This document shows, one piece after another, positions 8,215 through 16,541 of a DNA stretch of 64,000 nucleotides. The stretch spans positions 1,302,001 to 1,366,000 of the forward strand of contig OZ245800.1 of assembly GCA_965228215.1 (NCBI GenBank). The letters run 5' to 3'. The notes below the pieces were generated by a model. The model ran no database searches, was not told where the DNA came from, and worked only from the letters and a program-made list of their open reading frames with translations. The DNA comes from Maricaulis sp965228215 (GTDB taxonomy: Bacteria; Pseudomonadota; Alphaproteobacteria; Caulobacterales; Maricaulaceae). Each line of letters starts with the position of its first letter. The first letter of the stretch is position 1. The translations under genes were made by a program, and so were the position numbers.

Positions 8215-8736
8215 ATGTCCAGTGCCGAACCGATCGACCTTCTCAAACACCGTATCCAGCTGCTGGCGATCAACCAGCCGGTGGTCGATGCCCTGCATCG
8301 GATCTCGCCCTTTGTCGAGAATTGCCTGAACGGGATTATCGAGGATTTCTACGCGCACATGCAGCGTTTCCCGGAAGGCCGGAAGATGTTTTCCGATCCG
8401 GACCAGGTGCGCGGCCTGAAATCCCATCAGTTCAGCCATTGGAAACGCCTGTTCAACGCCGAGCTCGACGAGGCCTATCTCCAGGAAGCGATCCGCATCG
8501 GCAAGGCACATTATCGCGGCCGCGTTGCACCGCATCTCTATATCGCTGGATATAATTTCTTCGAGGCGGCGCTGCTCAAGCGCGTCTCCACCCGCTATCA
8601 GAACGATCCGCAATTGCCGGTCATGATGGAGGCGATCGCCAAGGTCGTCGGGCTGGACATGGATCTCGCCATGTCGGTCTATCTGCGGGAATTGTGGCGC
8701 TCCCAGATCGAACCGAAACGCCAGAAACGGGCTTAG
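8215..8736 (+). CDS. Stand-alone globin-coupled-sensor type globin (protoglobin-like)
   Basis: A 173-residue heme globin of the kind that normally forms the sensor domain of chemoreceptors and diguanylate cyclases, but here without any output domain. The proximal heme histidine is His98 in IRIGKAHYRGRV, and the later APHLYIAGYNFFEAALL helix is typical of this family. It is expected to bind oxygen, NO or CO in the cytoplasm and either signal to a partner or carry the gas. The gene follows DUF1244; just upstream, GGAAATATATTCC (8185-8197) may be part of its control region. Output partner unknown. Confidence 0.82.
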   Translation: MSSAEPIDLLKHRIQLLAINQPVVDALHRISPFVENCLNGIIEDFYAHMQRFPEGRKMFSDPDQVRGLKSHQFSHWKRLFNAELDEAYLQEAIRIGKAHYRGRVAPHLYIAGYNFFEAALLKRVSTRYQNDPQLPVMMEAIAKVVGLDMDLAMSVYLRELWRSQIEPKRQKRA

Positions 8737-8750
8737 AAGCGCGTGATTGC

Positions 8751-9272
8751 TCAGCCCGGGCGGGGCGGCAGGGCGCGGATCATCGGCGGACAGGCCATGC
8801 CGATCGGTGAGGCGCGCTGGCCGGGCTCTGTCCGGCGGATCTGCTCCGAGGCGCGTTCAAACCGGGCCACAATGGTGGACACGCTGTCGCGCCGGGTGAT
8901 GCAGTCCAGCAATTCGCCACTGTCGGCCGCGGCGATGAAGACGATCCCCGTCACACCCACATAGCCATTGTAGATATCCGCCATGCGCCGATCGAGCATC
9001 GCGAACATGGCCGCGTCGAAGGCCTCTGCGCTGGCTGTGGAGTCCAGGCTGAACATTTCCACGCGCGGTCCTGTGTCCGCGATAACGCTCTGGGCTTCCT
9101 GGTAGACGGGATCGAGGATGCGGCAGTTGGAACACCAGTCCGCACGAAAATAAACGGCGACGAGCTCGGGGCTGTGGCCGTCGGCGCGGGCATCGCTCCA
9201 CATGGTGGAGCCGAGCCCGGCAAGCAGGAGAATAAACAAGGAAAGGGGGCGGAGACCGCCTGCACGTGTCAT
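8751..9272 (-). CDS. Secreted thioredoxin-like protein
   Basis: A 173-residue protein with a signal peptide (hydrophobic residues 9-22, likely cleavage after ARA) and a thioredoxin fold beginning AVYFRADWCSNCR. The active-site pair Cys47-Cys50 (CSNC) is intact; the typical cis-proline would lie in VTGIVFI, where Pro is replaced, so ordinary disulfide exchange may be altered. An extra Cys appears later in LLDCITRRD. It probably handles thiols in the periplasm. The ATG at 9272 is used; a TTG at 9281 is the other option. It lies 21 bases downstream of the 23-residue-repeat protein gene on the same strand, so the two are probably co-transcribed. Confidence 0.72.
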   Translation of the reverse strand: MTRAGGLRPLSLFILLLAGLGSTMWSDARADGHSPELVAVYFRADWCSNCRILDPVYQEAQSVIADTGPRVEMFSLDSTASAEAFDAAMFAMLDRRMADIYNGYVGVTGIVFIAAADSGELLDCITRRDSVSTIVARFERASEQIRRTEPGQRASPIGMACPPMIRALPPRPG

Positions 9273-9293
9273 CCGCCCCAATCCCTGGATCTA

Positions 9294-10577
9294 CTACTCG
9301 ATGGTCGGGTAGAAGTTCACCGTCAGCGGCGCCCACGGAACACCCAGGTGTTCCACGAATGCACGCGTCAGCTGACCGGTCACCAGGCCATTGGCTTCCT
9401 GGTAACGCGTCATCGCATCATACGTCATGGCGTCGAAGATGCCGTCGATCGGACCATTGTAGTATCCGGCGTCACGCAGACCGATCTGGATCTGGGTGAT
9501 GGCTTCCGGAGTCGTGTTGATCTCGCAGAGGACTTCGCGCCAGCCGAGGCTGCCGCCATCTCCGTAGATCGTACGCGTGAAGGTCTCGGTCACAGCCGGG
9601 ATCGTGCGAACCTCTTCGCGAGCCGGCGTCACGACGCGGACTGCGCTGCGGGATTCGAACGTCGCCGGGATGACGATTTCCTCGATACGCTCCGGCTCGA
9701 CCAGAACCGTGCGCGTGACCGTCTCGTAGCGAGCCGGGATGACACGCTCGACGACTTCTTCCGGCGTTACAACTTCCTGGCGCGTGATCGTTTCCGTACG
9801 GGCCGGAAGCGTGACCGGGTTGTTGGACGTGCCGCCGTCGACCGTGCGGTAGACGATGCGTTCCGGGCTGATGAGACGCGTACGAGTGACGGTCTCGTAT
9901 TCAGCCGGGATTTCCACGCGACAGAGGATTTCACCCGTCGGCAGTTCGCGCAGGTCCGAAGCCGAGAAATTACGGCGTGCGAACGTTGCGGCATCCGGGT
10001 CACCGGAACCGGCAGCTTCGTACAGCGGCTGCGAGGGCTGCCACGTGTAGTAGGCCTCACGGACCAGAACCTGTTCGGTGTAGGTCTCGTACTCGGCCGG
10101 GATCACAACCGGTTCGATGCGCGATTCTTCAATCGTGATCGTCTCGGTGATCGTGCGATACGTGGCCGGGATGATGTCGCGCTCGATGCGCTCCGGCTCG
10201 ACCAGGACCTGTTCGGTCACCGTGTCGTAGACGGCCGGGATCACGCGACGCTCGATACGCTCGGCTTCCACAACAACCTGTTCGGTCACCGTCTCGGTCA
10301 CAGCCGGGATGATGATCGTCTCGGTGCGTGCAGCAGAGATCTCAATGGTCTCGGTGAGCGTTGTCGGCGGCGGCGGGATCAGGACGCGCGAGAAGCACTG
10401 TCCATCATCGGCAGCCCGCGGCAGGTCATTGGAAAGCTGGCGCTCCAGCTGCTGGATCCGCTCCTGGGCCCGCAGCAGATCACGACGCAGTTCAGCGTCG
10501 GATTGGCCGTAGGCAACGGAAATGGGTGCAAGTGCGCAAGCCAGCGCGGATGCACCCATGAGCATTACTCGTTTCAT
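9294..10577 (-). CDS. Secreted 23-residue tandem-repeat protein with a C-terminal peptidoglycan-binding-like domain
   Basis: A 427-residue protein. Residues 1-25 are a signal peptide (cleavage after AYG or GQ); residues 26-50 form a short coiled coil (LLRAQERIQQLERQL). From about residue 88 to 350 there are about nine copies of a 23-residue unit with consensus IPAxYETVTxxVLVEPERIE, very rich in Ile, Val, Thr and Glu, interrupted once in the middle. The last 60 residues (ITQIQIGLRDAGYYNGPIDGIFD...TRYQEANGL) match the PG_binding_1 fold, which anchors proteins to murein. It therefore looks like an extended, beta-rich fibre attached to the cell wall. No enzyme motif is visible. Function unknown. 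Confidence 0.8.
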   Translation of the reverse strand: MKRVMLMGASALACALAPISVAYGQSDAELRRDLLRAQERIQQLERQLSNDLPRAADDGQCFSRVLIPPPPTTLTETIEISAARTETIIIPAVTETVTEQVVVEAERIERRVIPAVYDTVTEQVLVEPERIERDIIPATYRTITETITIEESRIEPVVIPAEYETYTEQVLVREAYYTWQPSQPLYEAAGSGDPDAATFARRNFSASDLRELPTGEILCRVEIPAEYETVTRTRLISPERIVYRTVDGGTSNNPVTLPARTETITRQEVVTPEEVVERVIPARYETVTRTVLVEPERIEEIVIPATFESRSAVRVVTPAREEVRTIPAVTETFTRTIYGDGGSLGWREVLCEINTTPEAITQIQIGLRDAGYYNGPIDGIFDAMTYDAMTRYQEANGLVTGQLTRAFVEHLGVPWAPLTVNFYPTIE

Positions 10578-11075
10578 TTATTCCCCCATAGACAGCCGAC
10601 GAGTCGACCTACTCAAGTCCTGAAAGCACAACCAAACTCAATCAGTCCTGCCCTTTGATAACCGGTTGTAATACCGATCATTATGGTCGGACCCGCCGCT
10701 CTGATCCTTGATGGATCGAATGCCAGGTCCTCACATTACTTCCAGCTGACTGCAATCTGATCGCGGGTCTTGCTCGCTACGAGCACCCCCCCGGGTCCGC
10801 ACGACAGCTAATATTTAATTAAGCATATCGTTAACATTTCTGGGCCTCACTTCAAGTGCGAATACGCTACCAGCAGGCATAATTCACCCACAAATCGTCA
10901 TGCTTTTCGGCGTGCAATTTCTGCGCGTTTTTGCGCCCGCATGAGAGTCGCGGCGGCGCTGTGCCAAAGGCGTGGAGGACAGATGCCCCTGCCGGGGCCG
11001 ATGCGTATTTTCAGAACTTGCAAAAGCCCGCGCACGGTTTGCCGGCCGGAAACTCTGCTGATCGGAAGGGGAGAG
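10578..11075. other. Non-coding gap of 498 bases between the repeat-protein gene and tRNA-Thr
   Basis: No convincing gene is found on either strand; short frames near 10884-11114 are shadows of the tRNA. The stretch 10805-10845 is AT-rich and has three TTAA motifs, of which 10819-10822 and 10831-10834 are separated by eight rather than the seven bases of a CtrA box. The promoter of the repeat-protein gene should lie within 10580-10870. Confidence 0.5.
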
Positions 11076-11151
<76 letters not shown>

Positions 11152-11324
11152 ACACTATGCTCCGGGGAGCTGGATCGCTCCCGAAGAGGCGGCGGAACCT
11201 AACCTCGAAAATCTGGCTTCGCAAGCCTTTCTTCAGTCGGTCTGCACCGGCCTGCCGGGCTCGGATGCGTTAACCCTGACAGGGCTCGGCCTGACCTTGC
11301 CCGCTGCCCGGCCGCGGCCGGCGG

Positions 11325-11954
11325 CTAGCCAGCCAGCAGGGCGTCGATGCGGGTGATGACGGGAGCGGCCAGGCGGGCGAATTCCGGTGCGCCCATGTTC
11401 TCGATCACGAGGTCGGCGGCCTCGCGCTGGGGTTCGACATGCCTGTCATGCATGGGGCGCACGATCTGTTCGAACTGGTGACGGGCGAATTCGGCAGTGC
11501 GGCCGCGTTCCGCAACATCGCGCTCGATGCGCCGGTCGAGGCGCGTCGCATCGCAGGCATGCACAAAGATCGACAGATCGAAGCGTTTGCCCAATTGCGG
11601 ATCGGCCAGCACGTGCAGGCCTTCCAGGATGATTACGCCGGCCGGTTCGCAGCGCCGGGTCTCGCGGCTCCGGCAATGCGTCGTGAAATCATAGAGCGGC
11701 GCGTCGATGCTCTCGCCCTTACGCAAACGATCCAGGTCCGCGATGAGCAGGGCGTGATCCTTCGCTGCGGGTTCGTCGAAATTGAAGCTCCGCGCGTCGA
11801 AACCCGGCTGATTGCCGGCGTCGACGTAGTAATCATCCTCAGGGATCACATAGGCATCCAGCCCGGCATAATGCCCGGCCAGCTCGGCCGCGATCCGCGA
11901 CTTGCCGGAGGCAGAGCCGCCGGACACGGCGATCAGCAAAGGGGGCCGGCTCAT
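11325..11954 (-). CDS. udk: Uridine kinase-like P-loop kinase
   Basis: A 209-residue soluble protein of the uridine kinase/phosphoribulokinase family, expected to phosphorylate uridine or a related nucleoside. The Walker A motif GGSASGKS is at residues 11-18; DDYY follows in the substrate-binding region, then YDFTTHCRSRET, the Walker-B-like VIILEGLHVLAD and the lid arginines TRLDRRIERDVAERGR. Uridine kinase is the most likely activity, but other small-molecule kinases of this fold cannot be excluded. Its start overlaps the hemY stop by four bases, making it the last gene of the hem operon. Confidence 0.78.
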   Translation of the reverse strand: MSRPPLLIAVSGGSASGKSRIAAELAGHYAGLDAYVIPEDDYYVDAGNQPGFDARSFNFDEPAAKDHALLIADLDRLRKGESIDAPLYDFTTHCRSRETRRCEPAGVIILEGLHVLADPQLGKRFDLSIFVHACDATRLDRRIERDVAERGRTAEFARHQFEQIVRPMHDRHVEPQREAADLVIENMGAPEFARLAAPVITRIDALLAG

Positions 11955-13468
11955 GCGGCCTGGCCGCTGGGTCCACTGTCATCCTCGCCGGTTTCCGAGA
12001 TGCCCGGATCATCCGGCTGGCGGGCGGTCTCGACATAGGCGGTCCCGCTGCCCGGTGTGATGCCGCTGCCATTGCGGGCGGGTTTGGGAGCTTCCAGCAG
12101 GGCGGTCTCGGGCACGGCCTCGGCAGCACCTTCAAAACGCTCGTGGCGCGGATGGGTCAGGCGGCCCTCCTCGCCATACACGTAGACCATGCGTTTCCAG
12201 TCCTCATCCGTGTAGGGGAAGGCCCGGCCCTCCGGATCGATATCCGACCAGTCGGCCTCATTGGAGGCGTGCGCGGCACGTGTCATCCAGCGGCGCGCGT
12301 CCTCGTCCTCGCCCTCCAGCCGGGCGAGACGGGCGGCCAGCGCACATTCGCGGGCGCTCGACGGCGTCTCCTCTTCCAGCAACGGATCGAGAATGCGGCG
12401 GCCCGTCCGGGCATCGCCGTCGTCCAGCGCGACCTGGACCAAAAGGAGCTTGCTCTCCCGATGCTCGGGATTGAGGGCGGCGAGACCTTTCAAGCGCTCC
12501 AGTCGCTTGGCCTTGCTGTCCGTCTTGCGCAGGCCCTGATAGGCGCGAGCAATCGCCGGGTGAGGTGATTGCGTCCATGCGGCTTCCAGGACATCAGAGG
12601 CGCGTTTGTGCCGGCGGGATTTGGCCATCAAGCGGGAGGCGAGTGTGGCGGCCGGCGCAAATCCGGGCGCCGCCTTGCAGGCGGCATCCGCCAGGTCGCG
12701 CGCGCGTTCCGGTTCGCTCTCCTCCAGGGAGAGCGCCGACGCGGTCAGGATGACGGCCCGGCGGCGTTTCGCTGTATCAGGCGCGATATGTTTGCGCCGC
12801 TCGCCCTCGGCGAGAGCTTCCAGTGCGCCTTCCCAACGGCCCTGGGCGATCTGTGCGTCAAACAGCGCGTCGAAGGCCCAGCGAGCACCCTTGGCACGGG
12901 CGAATGCGTCCTTGGCGTGTTCCAGTGTCGCGTCCATGTCGCCGCGTTCGCTGGCGAGCTGGGCGAGGCCGCGACGAGCCACGACACGGGTCCTGTTGTC
13001 TTCCAGTAGCGCTTCGTAATGCGCTTCGGCGCCCTCGATATTGCCCGCGGCTTCAGCGGCCCGGGCGGCAAGGAGGGTCGAGAGCGCGGGGCGGTCCAGC
13101 AGCGAGTCGGCGCGCGCCGCCTGGCGGACGGCGGCTTCACCATCACCGGCGGCCGAAGCAATGAGTGCCCGCTCCAGCGCGTCATAACCTTGTTCGCGGC
13201 GGCGTCGGGACAGGAAAGCGCGGATCTTTCCGGGCGAGGTGAAGGCGATGTAGATGCCCCAGACCAGCAGGAAGAAAGCGAAGGTCACCACGAACAGCAT
13301 CGCCATGCCGAGGATGAAGGGGACCTCGACCTCGTAACCGAGGAATTCGAACACGGCCCGGCCCGGATTGAGCGCGAAGAACCAGCCGGCGGCAGAGGCC
13401 GCGGCAATGATCACGAACAGGCCGATGAATTTGACCATGGTCGGGATTTTGAACGGCAGTTTGATCAT
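11951..13468 (-). CDS. hemY: HemY-domain inner-membrane TPR protein
   Basis: A 505-residue membrane protein. Two hydrophobic segments (about residues 11-31 and 48-74) hold the family signature with the FFALNPGRAVFEFLGYEVEV loop between them, followed by a long soluble region of TPR-like helices (residues about 90-430) and a disordered C-terminus. This is the proteobacterial HemY of heme operons, not the Gram-positive protoporphyrinogen oxidase of the same name; it is thought to act as a scaffold in late tetrapyrrole synthesis. Its start overlaps the COG4223 gene by four bases. Confidence 0.85.
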   Translation of the reverse strand: MIKLPFKIPTMVKFIGLFVIIAAASAAGWFFALNPGRAVFEFLGYEVEVPFILGMAMLFVVTFAFFLLVWGIYIAFTSPGKIRAFLSRRRREQGYDALERALIASAAGDGEAAVRQAARADSLLDRPALSTLLAARAAEAAGNIEGAEAHYEALLEDNRTRVVARRGLAQLASERGDMDATLEHAKDAFARAKGARWAFDALFDAQIAQGRWEGALEALAEGERRKHIAPDTAKRRRAVILTASALSLEESEPERARDLADAACKAAPGFAPAATLASRLMAKSRRHKRASDVLEAAWTQSPHPAIARAYQGLRKTDSKAKRLERLKGLAALNPEHRESKLLLVQVALDDGDARTGRRILDPLLEEETPSSARECALAARLARLEGEDEDARRWMTRAAHASNEADWSDIDPEGRAFPYTDEDWKRMVYVYGEEGRLTHPRHERFEGAAEAVPETALLEAPKPARNGSGITPGSGTAYVETARQPDDPGISETGEDDSGPSGQAA

Positions 13469-14772
13469 GAGGGATCGGCTCCCTGTTCGGTGGCATCTTC
13501 GGCCAGGGATTGGCGCAGGCTGGCCAGACGCGCATCGGTTTCCAGCCTTGCTCGGGCATCCAGCAGCCAGGACCGCGCAGCCTCGAGTGCCGCCTCCGGC
13601 AATTGCTCGGTCAGCATGACGGCATCGTCGAGCTCGGCATTGGCAAGACGTGTCTCTGCAAGAGCGGTCAGAGCCAGCGGATCACTGGAATCCTCTCCAG
13701 GGTCGACCCGGCGCACAGCCAGAAGGCCGAAGAAATGCCGGCCGGTACCGGCGGCTTCGCGGATGGCGTCGCCGGGATAACTGGCAGCGAGATCCTCGAT
13801 CGTCGGAGCGCCGGCGCGCGAGTAGCTCGCCAGGGCGGCCAGGTCCGGATTGCCGCGCCAGAGACGCGCCAGTGCGGCGCGTTCGGCTTCGAATGCTCCG
13901 CCCGCGGCGGCCATGTCGCGCATCGCGGTCAGCCCCAGGGCGCGTGCTGCCAGCTGGCGGGCGGCGTCGGTGTCGTCGGCGGGGCGCAAGGCGAGTGTCT
14001 CCGTGGCCTGGTCGGCGGAGATCCGGGCGCTGTCGGCCACGGCGCGGGCTTCGGCTAGGGCTGTTTCCAGCGTCTCGATGCGCGCGGTCAGGGCTGCGAG
14101 CTCGGCGGAGGAGACCGTTTCTGCCGGCCCGGCGTCGGCGGCCGCTTCGAGTGCTGCCAGTCTCTCGGTGAAATTCTGCAGGATGGCCGGATCGATTGCC
14201 GGTGCGACCTCGCCGTTGGAGGCGGTTTCGGCGGCGGCAATCTGACCCTGGAGATCGATCTGCGCAGCCTCGATCGTGGCAGCGCGTTCTTCCAGGGCGA
14301 TCAGCCGGTCGAGGGCCGGGCCGCTTGCGTCGGATGAAGACGCGGATTCCAGCTCCTCGATCCGGGCCTCGACGGGGCCGAGATCGACACTGCCCGGCGG
14401 CACGGCCTCGAGGGCGGCTATCCGCTGTTCAAGCGCGCTGACCGAATTGCTGGCACTGTCGCGGGCGATTGCGGCCGGGTCCTCGGCCTCGATGGCGGCC
14501 AGGCGGGTTTCAAGACCGGTGACGGTCTGCGTGATGGCCGTCCGTTCTGCTGAAGCATCAGGATCCGCAGCGTCCGTCTGGGCCGGAAACATGCGCGCGC
14601 CGGTGAAGCCGAGAGCGCCGCCGGCGAGGCTGGCGAGAACGAAGACAACGAGCATTGCGCCCATGCCAGATCGCGAACCGGACTCCCCCCGGTCTGACGG
14701 CATGTCGTCATCGGCCGGTTCGAACTCGGCATCGACGGGTTCGGGATCGTGAATATCGTTGGGATCAGCCAT
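13465..14772 (-). CDS. COG4223 mitofilin-like (Mic60-related) membrane protein
   Basis: A 435-residue protein with a short acidic cytoplasmic N-terminus, one membrane helix (about residues 37-58, MLVVFVLASLAGGALGF) and a long periplasmic part made first of heptad-like, Ala/Glu-rich coiled coil (residues about 75-290) and then a more compact C-terminal region. Alphaproteobacterial proteins of this kind, encoded in the heme operon, are related to mitochondrial Mic60, which shapes inner-membrane invaginations. The ATG at 14772 is chosen over an upstream TTG at 14784. It overlaps hemY by four bases and follows hemD by 33. A membrane-organising role is inferred from the family. Confidence 0.78.
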   Translation of the reverse strand: MADPNDIHDPEPVDAEFEPADDDMPSDRGESGSRSGMGAMLVVFVLASLAGGALGFTGARMFPAQTDAADPDASAERTAITQTVTGLETRLAAIEAEDPAAIARDSASNSVSALEQRIAALEAVPPGSVDLGPVEARIEELESASSSDASGPALDRLIALEERAATIEAAQIDLQGQIAAAETASNGEVAPAIDPAILQNFTERLAALEAAADAGPAETVSSAELAALTARIETLETALAEARAVADSARISADQATETLALRPADDTDAARQLAARALGLTAMRDMAAAGGAFEAERAALARLWRGNPDLAALASYSRAGAPTIEDLAASYPGDAIREAAGTGRHFFGLLAVRRVDPGEDSSDPLALTALAETRLANAELDDAVMLTEQLPEAALEAARSWLLDARARLETDARLASLRQSLAEDATEQGADPS

Positions 14773-14805
14773 GTTGGCCCGCAAATCAGCTTGAATTCGC
14801 GTACC

Positions 14806-15543
14806 TTATGATGCGTCGCGAACGTGCGCCAGAGTCGGTGCATGCGACAACAGGCCCAGCAGGGCGTCCTCGTCCGGCTTGGGCGCGGCGACCAGGCCTG
14901 CAAAACCCGCATTCTCGAGTGGTTTCAATGCGTTCGCACTGATACCATAGGCCGTGACCGAGCCGAGCCAGTGCAGGAGGCCGAATTTCTTGCAGAGATC
15001 GAGGAAGGATTTGGCACCGCGGGCGGAATGTATGAGGACCTGGACCGGGGCGCCCGACACGATGGCCGCGATGGCTTCCTCGGCGAGCACGTCCACCGAG
15101 ACTGCGCCATAGCCGATGGCTTCGCGCATCTTGAATCCGTCGGCCTTCAGAGGACCGGCAAGATCACCGGCGATATGGATGCCGCGCACATGCAGGAGGG
15201 CGCCGCGGGAGGGTTTGGCCTTAAGCCGGATCAGGTCTACCAGGCTGGCGACATTGCCCTCGCCGGCATGTACCCGGCGGAAACCGATCTCGCGCGCGGC
15301 ATTCGCTGTCGCCTGGGCAACGCAATAGACGGTGAGATCGCGCTCGTCGCGGCGCGGGCCCCAGGCGCGCACGCCATTGGCGCTGGTGAAGACCAGGCCC
15401 TGCACATCCTTGAGATCGACATTGATGGCGGCGCGAAAATTGATGTCGAGAACGGGCGAGATGATGGGATTGATCCCCATCTCCCTCAGACCGTTGGCAG
15501 TCCTTTCGGCGCCCGGCCAGCCTCTCGTCACCAATACCGTCAA
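14806..15543 (-). CDS. hemD: Uroporphyrinogen-III synthase
   Basis: HemD closes hydroxymethylbilane and inverts ring D to give uroporphyrinogen III. The 245-residue protein is of normal length and begins MTVLVTRGWPGAERTANGL; the two-lobed family is poorly conserved, but LVFTSANGVRAWG and the later LIHSARGAKSF segments are characteristic. It is directly behind hemC with a 4-bp overlap, which supports the assignment strongly. Confidence 0.92.
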   Translation of the reverse strand: MTVLVTRGWPGAERTANGLREMGINPIISPVLDINFRAAINVDLKDVQGLVFTSANGVRAWGPRRDERDLTVYCVAQATANAAREIGFRRVHAGEGNVASLVDLIRLKAKPSRGALLHVRGIHIAGDLAGPLKADGFKMREAIGYGAVSVDVLAEEAIAAIVSGAPVQVLIHSARGAKSFLDLCKKFGLLHWLGSVTAYGISANALKPLENAGFAGLVAAPKPDEDALLGLLSHAPTLAHVRDAS

Positions 15544-16505
15544 CTTGTTCCGATCACCGCAGGCAATTGTTCCCCTGCGGCCTCCTTGATGGCCTGACCC
15601 AATTCGCTACCCAGTCTCACGACATCGTCCTTGCTCGCATCTGACAGATCCAGCCGAATCTGTTCGTGCCAGCGAATCTTGCCATCAGGACTCAAAACTT
15701 CGCCGCGTAAGTCCATTGATTCGATATGCATATGACAAGCGATCGGGGTGCGGCAGGAGCCGTCCAGCCTTTCCAGGAAGGCCCTTTCGGCCAGCACGGA
15801 TAACTCGGTCGGCATGTGGTTTAGGGGTGCAACCAGGCTTGCGGCGGTCGAATCGCCCTCGCGCACGGTCACGCCCACCGCGCCCTGGCCGACGGCCGGC
15901 AGCATTTCATCGGTCGCCAGCGGAGTGCGATTTCCCTCCTCACGGCCCAGCCGGTTCAGGCCCGCCTTCGCGAGGAAAGTCGCGTAGATCTCACCGTCGC
16001 GCAGCTTGTTCAGCCGGGTGTCCACATTGCCGCGCAGCGGGACAACTTGCAGGTCCGGACGACGAAACAGCAGCTGGGCCTGGCGGCGCAGGCTGGCGGT
16101 GCCGACCACCACGCCGTCCGGCAGGTCGGCCAGCCGGCACTCGCCGTCCCGGGCGAGCAGCATGTCGCGCGGATCCTCGCGCTCGAGGATGGCGCCCATC
16201 ACAAGCCCCTCCGGCAATTGCGTCGGAACATCCTTCATGGAGTGCACGGCGAAGGCGGCCCGGCCATCGAGCTGGGCCTCGTCGATTTCCTTGGTGAAGA
16301 GGCCCTTGCCGCCCGCTTCAAGCAGGGTGCGGTCCTGGATCCGGTCGCCCGTGCTCACGAGGCCGAGGATCGGGAAGGCCTTGTCGATATCCGCCGCGGC
16401 AACGCCATGGGCGGCGGCCAGCCGGGCCTGGACATCGCGGGCCTGGACCAGGGCGAGCGGGGAGCGCCGGGTGGCGATCGGGAGGGGATGAGACGGTAAG
16501 GGCAC
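15540..16505 (-). CDS. hemC: Porphobilinogen deaminase (hydroxymethylbilane synthase)
   Basis: HemC polymerises four porphobilinogens on a dipyrromethane cofactor. The 321-residue protein shows ATRRSPLALVQA at the N-terminus, the catalytic stretch HSMKDVPTQLPEGL with its Asp, the arginine-rich GTASLRRQAQLL, and the cofactor-binding Cys in LDGSCRTPIACH. It is first in the minus-strand run hemC-hemD-COG4223-hemY-udk and is divergent from tsaD with 36 bases between the starts, so both promoters must share this short region or overlap the coding sequences. Confidence 0.96.
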   Translation of the reverse strand: MPLPSHPLPIATRRSPLALVQARDVQARLAAAHGVAAADIDKAFPILGLVSTGDRIQDRTLLEAGGKGLFTKEIDEAQLDGRAAFAVHSMKDVPTQLPEGLVMGAILEREDPRDMLLARDGECRLADLPDGVVVGTASLRRQAQLLFRRPDLQVVPLRGNVDTRLNKLRDGEIYATFLAKAGLNRLGREEGNRTPLATDEMLPAVGQGAVGVTVREGDSTAASLVAPLNHMPTELSVLAERAFLERLDGSCRTPIACHMHIESMDLRGEVLSPDGKIRWHEQIRLDLSDASKDDVVRLGSELGQAIKEAAGEQLPAVIGTS

Positions 16506-16541
16506 GTTGCAGGATCCGGTCGGGGGCGATATCGAACAATC

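Noticed and set aside
9174..10658. Plus-strand open frame of 494 codons covering the repeat-protein gene
   Set aside because: It is antisense to a protein with a signal peptide, regular repeats and a known C-terminal fold, and its product is a low-complexity Arg/Asp string. The frame stays open only because the minus-strand repeats reuse the same codons.
10815..10834. Possible CtrA site in the gap before the repeat-protein gene
   Set aside because: The TTAA motifs are eight bases apart, not seven, and the region is AT-rich, so TTAA is expected by chance.
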